A stretch of DNA of 57,762 nt from UBA9715 sp964553375 (GCA_964553375.1 CAZKKN010000006.1:1-57762); one strand, 5' to 3'. Positions 41,746 through 50,403 are shown, counted from the first letter of the stretch. The notes: a model not told the origin generated them from the sequence alone. Translations and numbers: made by a program.

Positions 41746-42345
41746 ATGAACATAGTCTGCCTGGATATGGAAGGGGTGCTCGTCCCGGAGATCTGGATCG
41801 CCTTCGCAGAAGCCGCGGGCATTCCGGAGCTGCGCAAGACCACCCGCGATGAGCCGGATTATGACAAGCTGATGGCCTATCGGTTGGCTATCTTGGAAGA
41901 GCATGGTCTGGGATTGACCCAGATCCAAGAGGTCATCTCCACCATAGACCCGCTGCCAGGTGCGAAGCGGTTCCTTGATGAGCTGCGCACCCAGGCTCAG
42001 GTGATCATCCTGTCCGATACATTCGAGCAGTTCGCTTGGCCCCTCATGGCTAAGCTCGGCTGGCCCACGCTTTTCTGCAATACCTTGGAAGTGGCCCCTG
42101 ACGGGCGCATCATGGGATTCAAGATGCGCTGCCCCCATTCCAAGCTGACCACCGTGCGGGCGCTCCAGTCCGCAGGCTATGAGACCATCGCAGCGGGGGA
42201 TAGCTACAACGACCTGGGGATGATCCAGGCTTCCAAGGCAGGATTCCTGTTTCGCACCACACCCGCCATCCGTGAGGAGCATCCCGAACTGCCTGCCTTC
42301 GAGACCTATGATGAGTTCCTGGCAGCCATAGTGGCCGAGCTCTGA
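41746..42345 (+). CDS. thrH: Bifunctional phosphoserine phosphatase/homoserine phosphotransferase ThrH
   Basis: HAD-superfamily enzyme of 199 residues. The nucleophile loop CLDMEGVLVPEIW has the E-for-second-Asp substitution (DMEG) typical of ThrH, followed by ILSDTFEQFAWPL (motif II), CPHSKLTTVRAL (motif III Lys) and AAGDSYNDLGMI (motif IV). The family dephosphorylates phosphoserine and can pass the phosphate to homoserine. GAAGGAAGGATAAGGCC precedes the ATG. Monocistronic; serine supply would serve cysE upstream in the window. Confidence 0.93.
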   Translation: MNIVCLDMEGVLVPEIWIAFAEAAGIPELRKTTRDEPDYDKLMAYRLAILEEHGLGLTQIQEVISTIDPLPGAKRFLDELRTQAQVIILSDTFEQFAWPLMAKLGWPTLFCNTLEVAPDGRIMGFKMRCPHSKLTTVRALQSAGYETIAAGDSYNDLGMIQASKAGFLFRTTPAIREEHPELPAFETYDEFLAAIVAEL

Positions 42346-42465
42346 TGCTGGGGGTGCTGCTTGCTCTTCTCAGGCGGCTTATATATAAGCTTCTGACTCA
42401 TCTGAACGCCCAGGCTATGCTACCATCTCTTAAGAATCCCTTAAGCGGGATGAAAGGAGGGTTCT

Positions 42466-43485
42466 ATGTTCTGTACCCGATGTGGCGCCAGTAATAAAGA
42501 TGGGGCCCGGTTTTGCGGTGAGTGCGGCAGCCCCATGCCAACGGCGACCGCCCAAGCCCCTGTTGCGGCTCCCGCGATGCCTGCGAGCGGGGTTTACCCT
42601 TCAGCTCCGCCGGCGGCGCAGCCTGTTTATGCGGGAGCACCCGCTGTTGCGCCGAAGGCCAAACGCTCGAAGCTCCCGCTCATCATCATCGCCATCATCG
42701 TCGTTGCTTTGGCTGTGATCGGAGCTGTCTTCGCCTTCTTGCGCTGCTCTGCCAATCCGGGGATCAGGCCGGGTACCTATTCATTGGAGGCAGAGGGCTC
42801 TGCCCTCACCATGACGGTGAACGATGACCTTGCCTTCACCTTCGGAGCAAGCGGATTGCCTTCGGATAACGAACAATCCAAGATGATAGAAGAGACGCTT
42901 CAGGGGATGGAGGGCCAGTTCATCCTGGCTGAGGATCAAGACCAACCGGGATGCCTCATCTACGAGGTTGATCAATTCACCACGCCCTATTTCCAAGTGG
43001 ATAGCGCAGGAAAGTTGAGTGTCGATCAGGGTTATGTCGAGGAGATGCTGGGTGCTTCCTCCACCTCCGCCCGCGCCTATGTGGGTCAGTTGCTGGATGC
43101 CGTCACCATCACCTGCGATGTCCAGGTGATGATTCCCGAAGGGGGTACGAGCGGCCATTTCGCAGGAAAATGGGGGCTGCTCATCAACTTCTCCATGGCG
43201 GTCTCGGACAAGGATGGCTCTTTAGGTCTCGGGAGTTCGAGCAAGGCGGATATGGGCATGGTCTTCCTCATGGATGTGAGGGATAACGGGATCGCGCTTG
43301 TGGAGAGCTACGGTGTGGAGGATTCGTACGCCACCTGGGATGTCAGCGGCATGGACAAGCTCAGCGAGATAGAGGCGATGAAGAGTGTCCCCTCGAAGCC
43401 CTTCAGGTTCGAATGGTCCGATGCCGGTCATGGCAGCTATCTTCTGAGCGCCGGTTCGCAGGAGATGACGCTCACCATGCCCTGA
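42466..43485 (+). CDS. Zinc-ribbon / transmembrane / extracellular protein 1
   Basis: 339 residues. An N-terminal zinc ribbon, CTRCGASNKDGARFCGECG, is followed by an Ala/Pro/Val linker, a transmembrane helix at about 70-93 (KLPLIIIAIIVVALAVIG) and a large extracellular part of no known family. Near the end it has FEWSDAGHGSYLL, matched in the next protein by FTWSDKGQGRYQA; the two also share a KWGLLI / NWGVYL block, so the extracellular domains are homologous. GAAAGGAGGGTTCT precedes the ATG. Likely an envelope or stress-response sensor or lipid-interacting protein; not established. Confidence 0.82.
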   Translation: MFCTRCGASNKDGARFCGECGSPMPTATAQAPVAAPAMPASGVYPSAPPAAQPVYAGAPAVAPKAKRSKLPLIIIAIIVVALAVIGAVFAFLRCSANPGIRPGTYSLEAEGSALTMTVNDDLAFTFGASGLPSDNEQSKMIEETLQGMEGQFILAEDQDQPGCLIYEVDQFTTPYFQVDSAGKLSVDQGYVEEMLGASSTSARAYVGQLLDAVTITCDVQVMIPEGGTSGHFAGKWGLLINFSMAVSDKDGSLGLGSSSKADMGMVFLMDVRDNGIALVESYGVEDSYATWDVSGMDKLSEIEAMKSVPSKPFRFEWSDAGHGSYLLSAGSQEMTLTMP

Positions 43486-43571
43486 TCGGTATTCATGACA
43501 GGAAAACTCAGCGTATCATCCCAGCTGTGATATCATCCGATTAGCGTAAAGGAACAGAAAGGAAGTTCACC

Positions 43572-44453
43572 ATGTTCTGCCCGAAATGCGGTACTGAAAA
43601 CGCGGAAGGAATCAAGTTCTGCAAGTCCTGCGGCGCTCCGGTGGCGACTCCTGCTGCCGCGCCGGCACCGGCTGCCGCTCCTGCTCCGGCACCGGCACCG
43701 GCACCTGCGGCCCAACCTGCCTATGCTGCAGCCGGTGGGGCGCCTGCTTCAATCGGCGGCTCTGCTGTGGGTACCTTGCTCGCCAACAAGAAGCTGCTCA
43801 TCTTGGGTATCGTGGCCCTGGTGGTCATCATCGCCGTCATCGTTGGCGTTGTGAGCTGCATGAACGGCGGGGGCCTGGTGAAGGGCACCTATAAGGTGTC
43901 GGGTTCCGGGAGTGCCAATTTCAGCCTGGTCGTCGCCGATAAAGACGAGGCTACGGTGGACTTCTCCGGCAGCGAGATGAAATGCACCTTGAAGCGCAAC
44001 GGCTCCATGGACGGCTCCATCATTTACGATATGACCAATCTCCGTCACACCAATGGCAAGATCGCTGCGGATGACAACGGCAACATGTATGACGAAGATG
44101 GCGATTTGGAGAGCGGGCGCCTGGATAAGTTCCAGCTTCTGGCACCTAAGGGTGCAGCCCAGGGAAAGATCGAAGGCAATTGGGGTGTCTATCTGGGGGC
44201 CATCGATAGCGATGGTGAATACACCATCACTATGATTCGCGTTGAGGTGTCCGCCGATGGCACCGGCAAAGCCTATGGCTACTATACCTACGAGGGCTTA
44301 GAGCCGGGCTCCCTCAGCGTCGATGATATGGAAAGCTATCTGGACATCAATTCCAACAGCGCCGATTTCACCTGGTCCGATAAGGGCCAGGGACGCTATC
44401 AGGCTGCGTGGGGCTCCGGGTCCAAAGCCGATATCTCCATCGTCCCGCGCTAG
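43572..44453 (+). CDS. Zinc-ribbon / transmembrane / extracellular protein 2
   Basis: 293 residues with the same layout as the preceding gene: ribbon CPKCGTENAEGIKFCKSCG, a strongly repetitive Ala-Pro linker (about 25-60), a transmembrane helix (KKLLILGIVALVVIIAVIVG) and an extracellular domain with GKIEGNWGVYLGAID and FTWSDKGQGRYQ. GAACAGAAAGGAAGTTCACC precedes the ATG. It is 37 bases upstream of the MacB-like gene, suggesting that it works with that transporter. The Cys in VGVVSCMNGG just after the helix could be lipid-modified only if the topology were reversed, so I regard it as unmodified. Confidence 0.84.
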   Translation: MFCPKCGTENAEGIKFCKSCGAPVATPAAAPAPAAAPAPAPAPAPAAQPAYAAAGGAPASIGGSAVGTLLANKKLLILGIVALVVIIAVIVGVVSCMNGGGLVKGTYKVSGSGSANFSLVVADKDEATVDFSGSEMKCTLKRNGSMDGSIIYDMTNLRHTNGKIAADDNGNMYDEDGDLESGRLDKFQLLAPKGAAQGKIEGNWGVYLGAIDSDGEYTITMIRVEVSADGTGKAYGYYTYEGLEPGSLSVDDMESYLDINSNSADFTWSDKGQGRYQAAWGSGSKADISIVPR

Positions 44454-44490
44454 GTTTGACCGATTGCTCACGTGCGGTGGCGCTGAACCT

Positions 44491-47178
44491 ATGAACCGTC
44501 AACATGTAGACCCTGGCCTCCCGTGGGGGAAGCCAGGGTCTTCCTCTTTAGAGGTGCACGGCCTTTCACGGTCCTATGGGGATCTCCCGGCGTTGCGCGA
44601 TGTCTCGTTCCGTTGCTTGCCGGGAACCTTGACCACCGTGGTGGGGCCATCGGGCAGCGGCAAATCCACCTTGCTGGGGGTGCTGGGCGCTCTGGATTCC
44701 CAGTTCGAGGGCTCGGTGAGCGTCTGCGGGCGCGACCTTGGCGCCCTTTCGCCAAAGGAGATTGATCGCTTCCGCCGCCGGGCGGTGGGGTTCATATTCC
44801 AAGACTACAACCTCATCGAATACCTTGACGGTCTTGCCAATGCGGCACTTGGCCCTGAAGCAGCTGGGGAAAGTCCCCAGAGAAGCGATCAGGGCGCCTG
44901 CGTCGCACTTGAAGCCTTGGGTCTCACCTCCCAAGGGCGTTGCTTGCCCGCTGAGCTTTCGGGAGGGGAGCGTCAGCGGGTGGCTGTGGCCCGGGTGCTC
45001 GCTAAGCAACCCCAGGTCATCTTGGCCGACGAGCCCACGGGCTCCCTTGATGCCCTAAGCGCCCGGAAAGTCGTTGAGCAGTTGCGTGCCTTCGCCGATG
45101 ACGGGGCTTGCGTGGTGGTGGTCACCCATGACCCGGAGCTTTTCGAGGGCAGTGCAGACCAGGTGATACTCATGGATTCGGGTCGTATCGTCTCCATCAA
45201 GGAGGTTGATCTGGTGCGGGGATCGGAGTTAGACGCCGATCGGCCTGCGCACGATGCGGCTCCGTCGCGCTCCCGAGGGTTCGCCACGTTGCTTTTCGGC
45301 CACTTGCGGGCCCATTGGCTCAGATCATTGCTTACAGGCCTCGTCTGCGCCGTGGGCATCTCGGGTCTTGCCGTGGTGGGGATGCTTCTGCAGGGGCTCC
45401 AAGGTTTCAGTGACGACCTGCAGCTGCGCGTGCTTTCCTCAACGCCTTTGGTCATAACCCAGGATGTGGCCCTTAAAGCCCAGGAGAGGCTCGAGCCCGG
45501 TATGCAAGGGGACGGCCTGGAACAGGACGGCTCGTTTCGGGAACTGTGGGAGAGGATCGCATCGGGAGGCGGCGCGAACGCTTTAGCCGCTTTAGGCGAG
45601 GAGCTTGAGGCCGAGGCCCTCTTAAGCGATGGCATAACGAGCGTGCAGGAGGTCTATCCTTTCACCGACGACCTCTACGTCCATACAGCCGATGGCTGGC
45701 ACTTCGTCGATCGATGGCGCTTCCTCGATGAGCTTACCACCTTGGGCCTTTCAAGTTACACCGAGGTAGAGCGTGTGATAACGGCCATGCCCGATAACAG
45801 CTCCATCCTTCAGCCGCTTCCCGCCCAAAGCCAGGACGACCTCGCTTCTGCTTATGACCTCAAGGCGGGAAGGTTTCCGGCTTCCCCTTCCGAGGTGCTT
45901 CTCGTCACCCAACCTGATGGCCGTATAAGCGATGGATTATCGGCCCTTCTGGGATTAGCTCCCTTGGAGGCCCTCGCTTCGCCCGATGGGGACGAAGACT
46001 CCCTGGTCATTGCTTCAGAGGAGGTCTTCTCCTTGGAGCTCGTGCTCATGCAGGGGTGCGACTACCGCGTGCAAGTGGGAGGTGGCTGGGTGAATTCCTG
46101 GTACCGAACCGACTGTTTGGATCAGGCCCTCACCCAAGGTTACGGGTTGAAGGTGACGGGTATCGCTACGGAGCGCCATCCGCTTTCAAGCGGTTACAGC
46201 TTGGGACATCTTGCTTATCTGCCCAGCTTAACCGACGAGATGATCGATCACGTGGCTGAGAACCCGCTTATCCAAGAGCAGCTTGCCAACGTTTCCGTTG
46301 ATGCTCAGACCGGCGAGGCCCTTGAAGCGCCGCCGAGCACCCTGGCGCCGAAGCTTCTGGCATCGGTTGATGTTTCGGCTCTGAGTGAGGATCGCCTCGC
46401 GATGCTCCAGTCCCTTTCCGACACCCGCATCACCGCCCTATTGAGGGCCGCGGGCCTTGACGCGAGCACAGTCAGCCCACGGGAGCTGCAGGAAGCAATC
46501 GATCGCTGCGCTGGGATGACGAGCGGGGAATTCAACGATCTGCTCGAAGCGGTGGCACCGGCTTCCCTTGATTCAGGTTTGGCTGCCCAGCTTGCCACGC
46601 TTGATTACTTCACGCCGGAGGATATGGAGCAGGTCCAAGTCTTCACGAGCACCCTTGAGGCGCGAAGCCGCGTGGAAGCCCTGGTGGATCGGTTCAATGA
46701 CAACTTGGAAGGTGACGTTCGTGCCGTGACGGTGCGCGATGACCCTTCCCTTGAGGTCTTAGAGCAGATCCATTCTGTGGTGATGGTGGTGTTCATCGTT
46801 TTGGGTGCGGCATCGGTGGCTGTGGTGATCGCCGCTATGGCCTATGCTATGGCCTCTGCGGCCAAACAGCGCACGCGCGAGATAGGTTGTTTGCGCTCCT
46901 TGGGTTATTCTCAGGCATTCATCGCCTGGCTCTTCATGGCTGAGGCGGCTTTGATCGCGCTTCTGGCGGTCAGCGTGGGTTTTCTGGTTTCATGGCCGGT
47001 TATGGCGTGGGTGGAAAGCGTTCTCTCAGCGGCTGCGGGCATCTCGGGCTTTTTCTGCTGGGTTCCCGCATTCGGACTGCCCTTGCTTTGCGTCGGGGAG
47101 GCGCTTTGCCTCATAGCGGCTCTCATCCCGGCTTTCAGCGCGGCGCGCAAGGACCCGCTTTCGGCTCTCAGATTCTAG
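44491..47178 (+). CDS. MacB-like ABC transporter, fused ATPase and permease
   Basis: 895 residues. ATPase (about 30-255): Walker A GPSGSGKST (about 52), the Q loop region FIFQDYNLIEYLDG, signature LSGGERQR, Walker B VILADEPTGSLD and the switch VVTHDPEL. Then a MacB-type permease: one helix near residue 280, a large extracellular domain of about 450 residues, and three C-terminal helices (VVMVVFIVLGAASVAVVIAA and others, with TREIGCLRSLGYSQ between). This topology moves substrates mechanically outside the cell (peptides, lipids). ATG 44491 begins 37 bases after the preceding gene. It overlaps the convergent elp3 by 4 bases through the palindrome CTAG. Confidence 0.92.
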   Translation: MNRQHVDPGLPWGKPGSSSLEVHGLSRSYGDLPALRDVSFRCLPGTLTTVVGPSGSGKSTLLGVLGALDSQFEGSVSVCGRDLGALSPKEIDRFRRRAVGFIFQDYNLIEYLDGLANAALGPEAAGESPQRSDQGACVALEALGLTSQGRCLPAELSGGERQRVAVARVLAKQPQVILADEPTGSLDALSARKVVEQLRAFADDGACVVVVTHDPELFEGSADQVILMDSGRIVSIKEVDLVRGSELDADRPAHDAAPSRSRGFATLLFGHLRAHWLRSLLTGLVCAVGISGLAVVGMLLQGLQGFSDDLQLRVLSSTPLVITQDVALKAQERLEPGMQGDGLEQDGSFRELWERIASGGGANALAALGEELEAEALLSDGITSVQEVYPFTDDLYVHTADGWHFVDRWRFLDELTTLGLSSYTEVERVITAMPDNSSILQPLPAQSQDDLASAYDLKAGRFPASPSEVLLVTQPDGRISDGLSALLGLAPLEALASPDGDEDSLVIASEEVFSLELVLMQGCDYRVQVGGGWVNSWYRTDCLDQALTQGYGLKVTGIATERHPLSSGYSLGHLAYLPSLTDEMIDHVAENPLIQEQLANVSVDAQTGEALEAPPSTLAPKLLASVDVSALSEDRLAMLQSLSDTRITALLRAAGLDASTVSPRELQEAIDRCAGMTSGEFNDLLEAVAPASLDSGLAAQLATLDYFTPEDMEQVQVFTSTLEARSRVEALVDRFNDNLEGDVRAVTVRDDPSLEVLEQIHSVVMVVFIVLGAASVAVVIAAMAYAMASAAKQRTREIGCLRSLGYSQAFIAWLFMAEAALIALLAVSVGFLVSWPVMAWVESVLSAAAGISGFFCWVPAFGLPLLCVGEALCLIAALIPAFSAARKDPLSALRF

Positions 47179-49064
47179 GATGCCGCTTCTGGTTCCGAAG
47201 CGTTGGAAGAACCTATCTCTTCCATCAAGCCGTTGGAAATCAGTTCTTCTTCCGTGAGGGTCCGCTGCTGATAAAGCCCATTGTCCCTGAATCCTAAGGC
47301 GCGGTAGTAGTTGCGCGTGCCTACGGCGCTTATCACGTTGATCCTCTTAAAGCCCGCATCGTGGGCGATGCGGCAGGCATGCTCTACGAGGCGCCGACCC
47401 AAGCCATGGTGCTGGGCGGCAACGCCTTCCTTTCCCACCTCGGCGGCGAAGCCGTAGATATGCACTTCGCGGATCATAGCCTCATCAGGGCCAATGGGCA
47501 CGTCCTCGCTTTCCATGAGGGTTCGGGCGCTCATCTGCGGAAGCGAGAGGCGTAAAAAACCCGCGATGCGCCCATCGGGGGCGGTCCATTCCAAGAAGTG
47601 CTCCGTGGTGAGGGTGGTGGCATAGCGACAGTCGTTCAAGGTGAGTTCGTCCACGGCCACCATTGTGGTTCCCATCTCGCGGAAGCGGATCTCCTCCACG
47701 GAGGCCTCCGAATCGTGCAAACGGGCTTCCACCATTTGGCGCAGGTTCGTCTTCTTGTTGCCTGCCAGGATGTCCTCGCTGGAGATATCCCTGATCATGC
47801 GCGATACCCGGGCATAGCGCGGGGTCGCTTCCAAGGCGAAACACAGGACATCCAACAGCTCCTCTTCGCTGTAGGGGCGCCACCGTCCCTGGTCATATAG
47901 GGCCACAAGCGGTGTGCCGCCCACCAAAGCGCAAGGGTAGAGCTTCACCTCATCGGGCTTGAAGCGCGCATCTTCCATCAACTGGCGATAGCCCTCTTTG
48001 TCCGCCGTCGGCGTGGCGCCCACCAGGTTCACCATGAAATGGATGTGGGTCTTGAATCCGAAGAGCCGACAGAGCCCAAGGGCCCGACTCAAGGTTTCGA
48101 TGGTCATGGGCCGCCCGTTAGCAGCCAGGGTTGCCTCATCGAGGCTCTGGATCCCCATCTGCACCTTCGTACAGCCCAAATGCCGCAGGTGGTTCAATGC
48201 CGCGCCATCCAGCTTGTCTGGGCGCGTCTCAACCACAAGCCCCACCACCCGGTGGGCTGCGTCCTCGTTTTTGCGCTGCTGTTGCTCCAGTTCGCTCGCT
48301 GCTGTGTTTTGGAAGGCTACTGCACGCTCCCAAGGGGTGCCAGGGCCATAGAGCTCCTCAAAGGCCTCGTTATAGGTGAGTCTTCCCTCGTCCAAAGCTC
48401 GTTGCACCGCGGCTACCTGCTCTTCGAGGGTATCCGCGTCGCTTTCGATCCCTGCGTTTTCGTATGCTTCCCGCCGGAGGCGGGACTTTTTCTCCCTAAC
48501 CTGCGCCGAATCGTTCAGGCACGCGAAGAGCTCCTCGATGAACCAGAGGCGATAGCTTTGGGGATAGTCTGTGAACGTGCCGCCGAGTACGATGAGCTCT
48601 ATCTTATCGGTGGGATGCCCCATGGCCTCCAGCGCCTTCAGCCGCGAGGCAACTTGAAGATACGGGTCGAAGAAGTTCCGTTCCGCCCGCTGGCAAGCCG
48701 GTTCGTTATGGAGGTAGCTTTTGGGCATGCGCACATCGTTAGGGCAGAACAGGCAGCCGCCGCAACAAGGCCACGGTTTGGTGATCACGGTGATGGTGGC
48801 CACACCCGAAGCGGTGCGCCGCGGCTTCATCTGCAGGGTGCGTACGAAGCGGTCCCTGAGCTCTGGCGTGAGGCACCACGATTCCCACCGGTCGCCTTGC
48901 TCTTCGCATGCTTCAAGGAAGTAGGGGAGGACGTGCTTTTTCGCCACACGCCGCCTGCCGTCTCCTTGACGCTTGCTCTCGGCTCTGATGAGCCGGTCAA
49001 GCTCTGCTGGGGAAAGCTCACCTTGGCGCAGGGCGTCCAGTATGTTTGCGATAAGATCATCCAC
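47175..49064 (-). CDS. elp3: tRNA uridine-34 acetyltransferase Elp3 (radical SAM + GNAT)
   Basis: Elp3 makes 5-carboxymethyl-uridine at wobble position 34 of tRNA from acetyl-CoA and SAM. Radical-SAM part: PWPCCGGCLFCPND (C-x3-C-x2-C), PKSYLHNEPACQRAERNFFD with SRLKALEAMGHPTDK and IELIVLGGTFTDYPQ, exactly in the family order. The GNAT part at the end has QHHGLGRRLVEHA and GTRNYYRALGF for acetyl-CoA. A stretch KVQMGIQSLDEATL and YTGLV-like blocks fill the middle. The start is uncertain: GTG 49064 gives 629 residues, a normal length, and lies 6 bases after a TACAAT box, so the mRNA may be leaderless. Upstream of it the frame stays open into the assembly gap, which does not show coding. Confidence 0.9.
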   Translation of the reverse strand: MDDLIANILDALRQGELSPAELDRLIRAESKRQGDGRRRVAKKHVLPYFLEACEEQGDRWESWCLTPELRDRFVRTLQMKPRRTASGVATITVITKPWPCCGGCLFCPNDVRMPKSYLHNEPACQRAERNFFDPYLQVASRLKALEAMGHPTDKIELIVLGGTFTDYPQSYRLWFIEELFACLNDSAQVREKKSRLRREAYENAGIESDADTLEEQVAAVQRALDEGRLTYNEAFEELYGPGTPWERAVAFQNTAASELEQQQRKNEDAAHRVVGLVVETRPDKLDGAALNHLRHLGCTKVQMGIQSLDEATLAANGRPMTIETLSRALGLCRLFGFKTHIHFMVNLVGATPTADKEGYRQLMEDARFKPDEVKLYPCALVGGTPLVALYDQGRWRPYSEEELLDVLCFALEATPRYARVSRMIRDISSEDILAGNKKTNLRQMVEARLHDSEASVEEIRFREMGTTMVAVDELTLNDCRYATTLTTEHFLEWTAPDGRIAGFLRLSLPQMSARTLMESEDVPIGPDEAMIREVHIYGFAAEVGKEGVAAQHHGLGRRLVEHACRIAHDAGFKRINVISAVGTRNYYRALGFRDNGLYQQRTLTEEELISNGLMEEIGSSNASEPEAAS

Positions 49065-49070
49065 ATCTGA

Positions 49071-49076
49071 ATTGTA
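49071..49076 (-). promoter_or_regulatory. Putative -10 box of elp3 (TACAAT)
   Basis: TACAAT on the minus strand, with six bases TCAGAT between it and the GTG start; no ribosome site is present, as expected for a leaderless transcript. No good -35 match is seen. Confidence 0.5.
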
Positions 49077-49145
49077 CCCTGTGTTGGGAGATGTCCATAA
49101 CGCAATGCCCAACCCAACCTGACCCACCTTATGCCTCTTCCCATG

Positions 49146-49355
49146 GCAGGATTTGATGGCAATAACCTCCCATAAGCCTGTGTAACTCAACATAGACGAC
49201 NNNNNNNNNNNNNNNNNNNNNNNNNNNNNNNNNNNNNNNNNNNNNNNNNNNNNNNNNNNNNNNNNNNNNNNNNNNNNNNNNNNNNNNNNNNNNNNNNNNN
49301 GCAGGATTTGATGGCAATAACCTCCCATAAGCCTGTGTAACTCAACATAGACGAC
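49146..49355. repeat. Identical 55-base flanks of the assembly gap
   Basis: 49146-49200 and 49301-49355 are the same 55 bases (opening GCAGGATTTGATGGCAATAA, ending AACATAGACGAC). The exact length 55 is a usual de Bruijn k, so this probably is an assembly overlap, possibly at a true repeat (family C). Confidence 0.85.
49201..49300. other. Assembly gap (100 N)
   Basis: Exactly 100 N, a conventional scaffold gap of unknown true size. The 55 bases on its left (49146-49200) and on its right (49301-49355) are identical, which looks like two contigs sharing a k-mer of 55. The gap may be tiny, zero or negative in reality. Confidence 0.97.
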
Positions 49356-49524
49356 GAAAAGAGGGGTACTAGTTGAGATAAGGCTAGTTATGGGAGGTTT
49401 TTCGCTCAGGTCGGGTCTTCATCACAGTTAGAGAAATCTAAAAGCCCAGTTCAAGCGCACCTTGGCAAAATGATATAGGCGCTTTTCGGCATTTCACCCT
49501 CCCATAAGCCTGCATAACTCAACA
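49321..49524. repeat. Palindromic intergenic repeat, family C
   Basis: Arms: 49321-49346 opens CCTCCCATAAGCCTGTGT and ends CTCAAC; 49499-49524 is the same with CA for GT in the middle; 49373-49398 is the inverse form (GTTGAG... TTATGGGAGG). The outer 10 bases CCTCCCATAA pair perfectly with TTATGGGAGG. It lies between divergent elp3 and the methyltransferase and continues into the gap. Confidence 0.6.
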
Positions 49525-49563
49525 AGCCCCCCCGGTTTTGATCTGCATTCGGTGGCAATGCCA

Positions 49564-49569
49564 TAGAAT
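49564..49569 (+). promoter_or_regulatory. Putative -10 box of the methyltransferase gene (TAGAAT)
   Basis: TAGAAT lies six bases before the ATG at 49576, the same spacing as at elp3; no Shine-Dalgarno sequence is present. A TTGATC box is 20 bases upstream, longer than usual. Confidence 0.45.
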
Positions 49570-49575
49570 AGAAAC

Positions 49576-50337
49576 ATGGATAGACAAACCGCTTCTGCGC
49601 TCATCGCCCTCAACAACCGCTTCTATCAAGAGGTGGGGGATTCCTTCTCCAGAACCCGGGAGGCTCCTTGGGATGGCTGGAAGCAAGTGGTGCGCATCCT
49701 TGCCGATCACCAGCCTCGGGAGGGTGCCTTCTCGTTGCTCGATGCGGCCTGCGGAAACCTGCGCTTCGAGCGTTTCGTTTGTCAATCATGCCCGGATATC
49801 TCCTGGGATTTCACGGCTGTGGATAGCTGTGTTGCCTTTGGGGAGACATCGCAGGTAGCCCTGGAAGGATGCGACTGCAGCTTGCGCTTCATCGAAGAGG
49901 ACGTGCTTCAACTCATGACCCAAGGAGCACCGCTTGCCTGTGACGGAGCATTCGATGCTGCGGTATCCTTCGGTTTCATGCATCATATCCCAACAGAGAA
50001 GCTGCGGCTGGGCTTCCTTCGCGCGTTGCTCGCAGCTTTGCATCCTGGAGGCGTGGCGGCGCTTTCCTTTTGGCGGTTCGCCGATGAGCCGGCTTTGCTT
50101 GCGAAAGCCCAAAGGGTCACCGAGGCGCACCGGGGGAATCTCGATTTGGAGCCTAGTGATTACCTTTTGGGTTGGCAGGGAAGTGACGAGGTGTTGCGCT
50201 ACTGTCACAGCTTCACCGGCGACGAGCTTGAGCGCTGCCTCCAAGAGCTTGAAGGGCGCATCCGGCTGCTCAGTCGCTTCCGGTCCGACGGCAAGAGCGG
50301 CAGGCTCAACGAATATCTGGTCTTCCAGAAGCTCTAG
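49576..50337 (+). CDS. Class I SAM methyltransferase, Trm9-like
   Basis: 253 residues. SAM-binding motif I is LLDAACGNLRFERFV (about residue 54), FTAVDSC follows as the acidic motif II, and FDAAVSFGFMHHIPTEKLRL corresponds to the Trm9/ALKBH8 element with its double His and T-E; ALHPGGVAALSFWRF and RYCHSFTGDELERCL continue the likeness (RYYH-F-x2-GEL in eukaryotic Trm9). Trm9 esterifies cm5U34 to mcm5U34 on tRNA. The head-to-head position with elp3, which makes cm5U, is strong context. A general methyltransferase is the alternative. The start lies 6 bases after TAGAAT, without a ribosome site. Confidence 0.75.
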   Translation: MDRQTASALIALNNRFYQEVGDSFSRTREAPWDGWKQVVRILADHQPREGAFSLLDAACGNLRFERFVCQSCPDISWDFTAVDSCVAFGETSQVALEGCDCSLRFIEEDVLQLMTQGAPLACDGAFDAAVSFGFMHHIPTEKLRLGFLRALLAALHPGGVAALSFWRFADEPALLAKAQRVTEAHRGNLDLEPSDYLLGWQGSDEVLRYCHSFTGDELERCLQELEGRIRLLSRFRSDGKSGRLNEYLVFQKL

Positions 50338-50349
50338 GTTCCTATAGCG

Positions 50350-50355
50350 TATAAT
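50350..50355 (+). promoter_or_regulatory. Putative -10 box (TATAAT) of the LURP-one-like gene
   Basis: A perfect TATAAT 49 bases before the GTG start at 50404; the -35 region is poor. Confidence 0.5.
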
Positions 50356-50403
50356 ATGCGCAGGTCATTTCTGGGGGAATCAATCAAGGACTGAGGTGCT
50401 TTC

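Noticed and set aside
49065..49328. N-terminal extension of Elp3 through the N run
   Set aside because: Formed by ambiguous bases and the duplicated contig ends; the family begins near the GTG at 49064.
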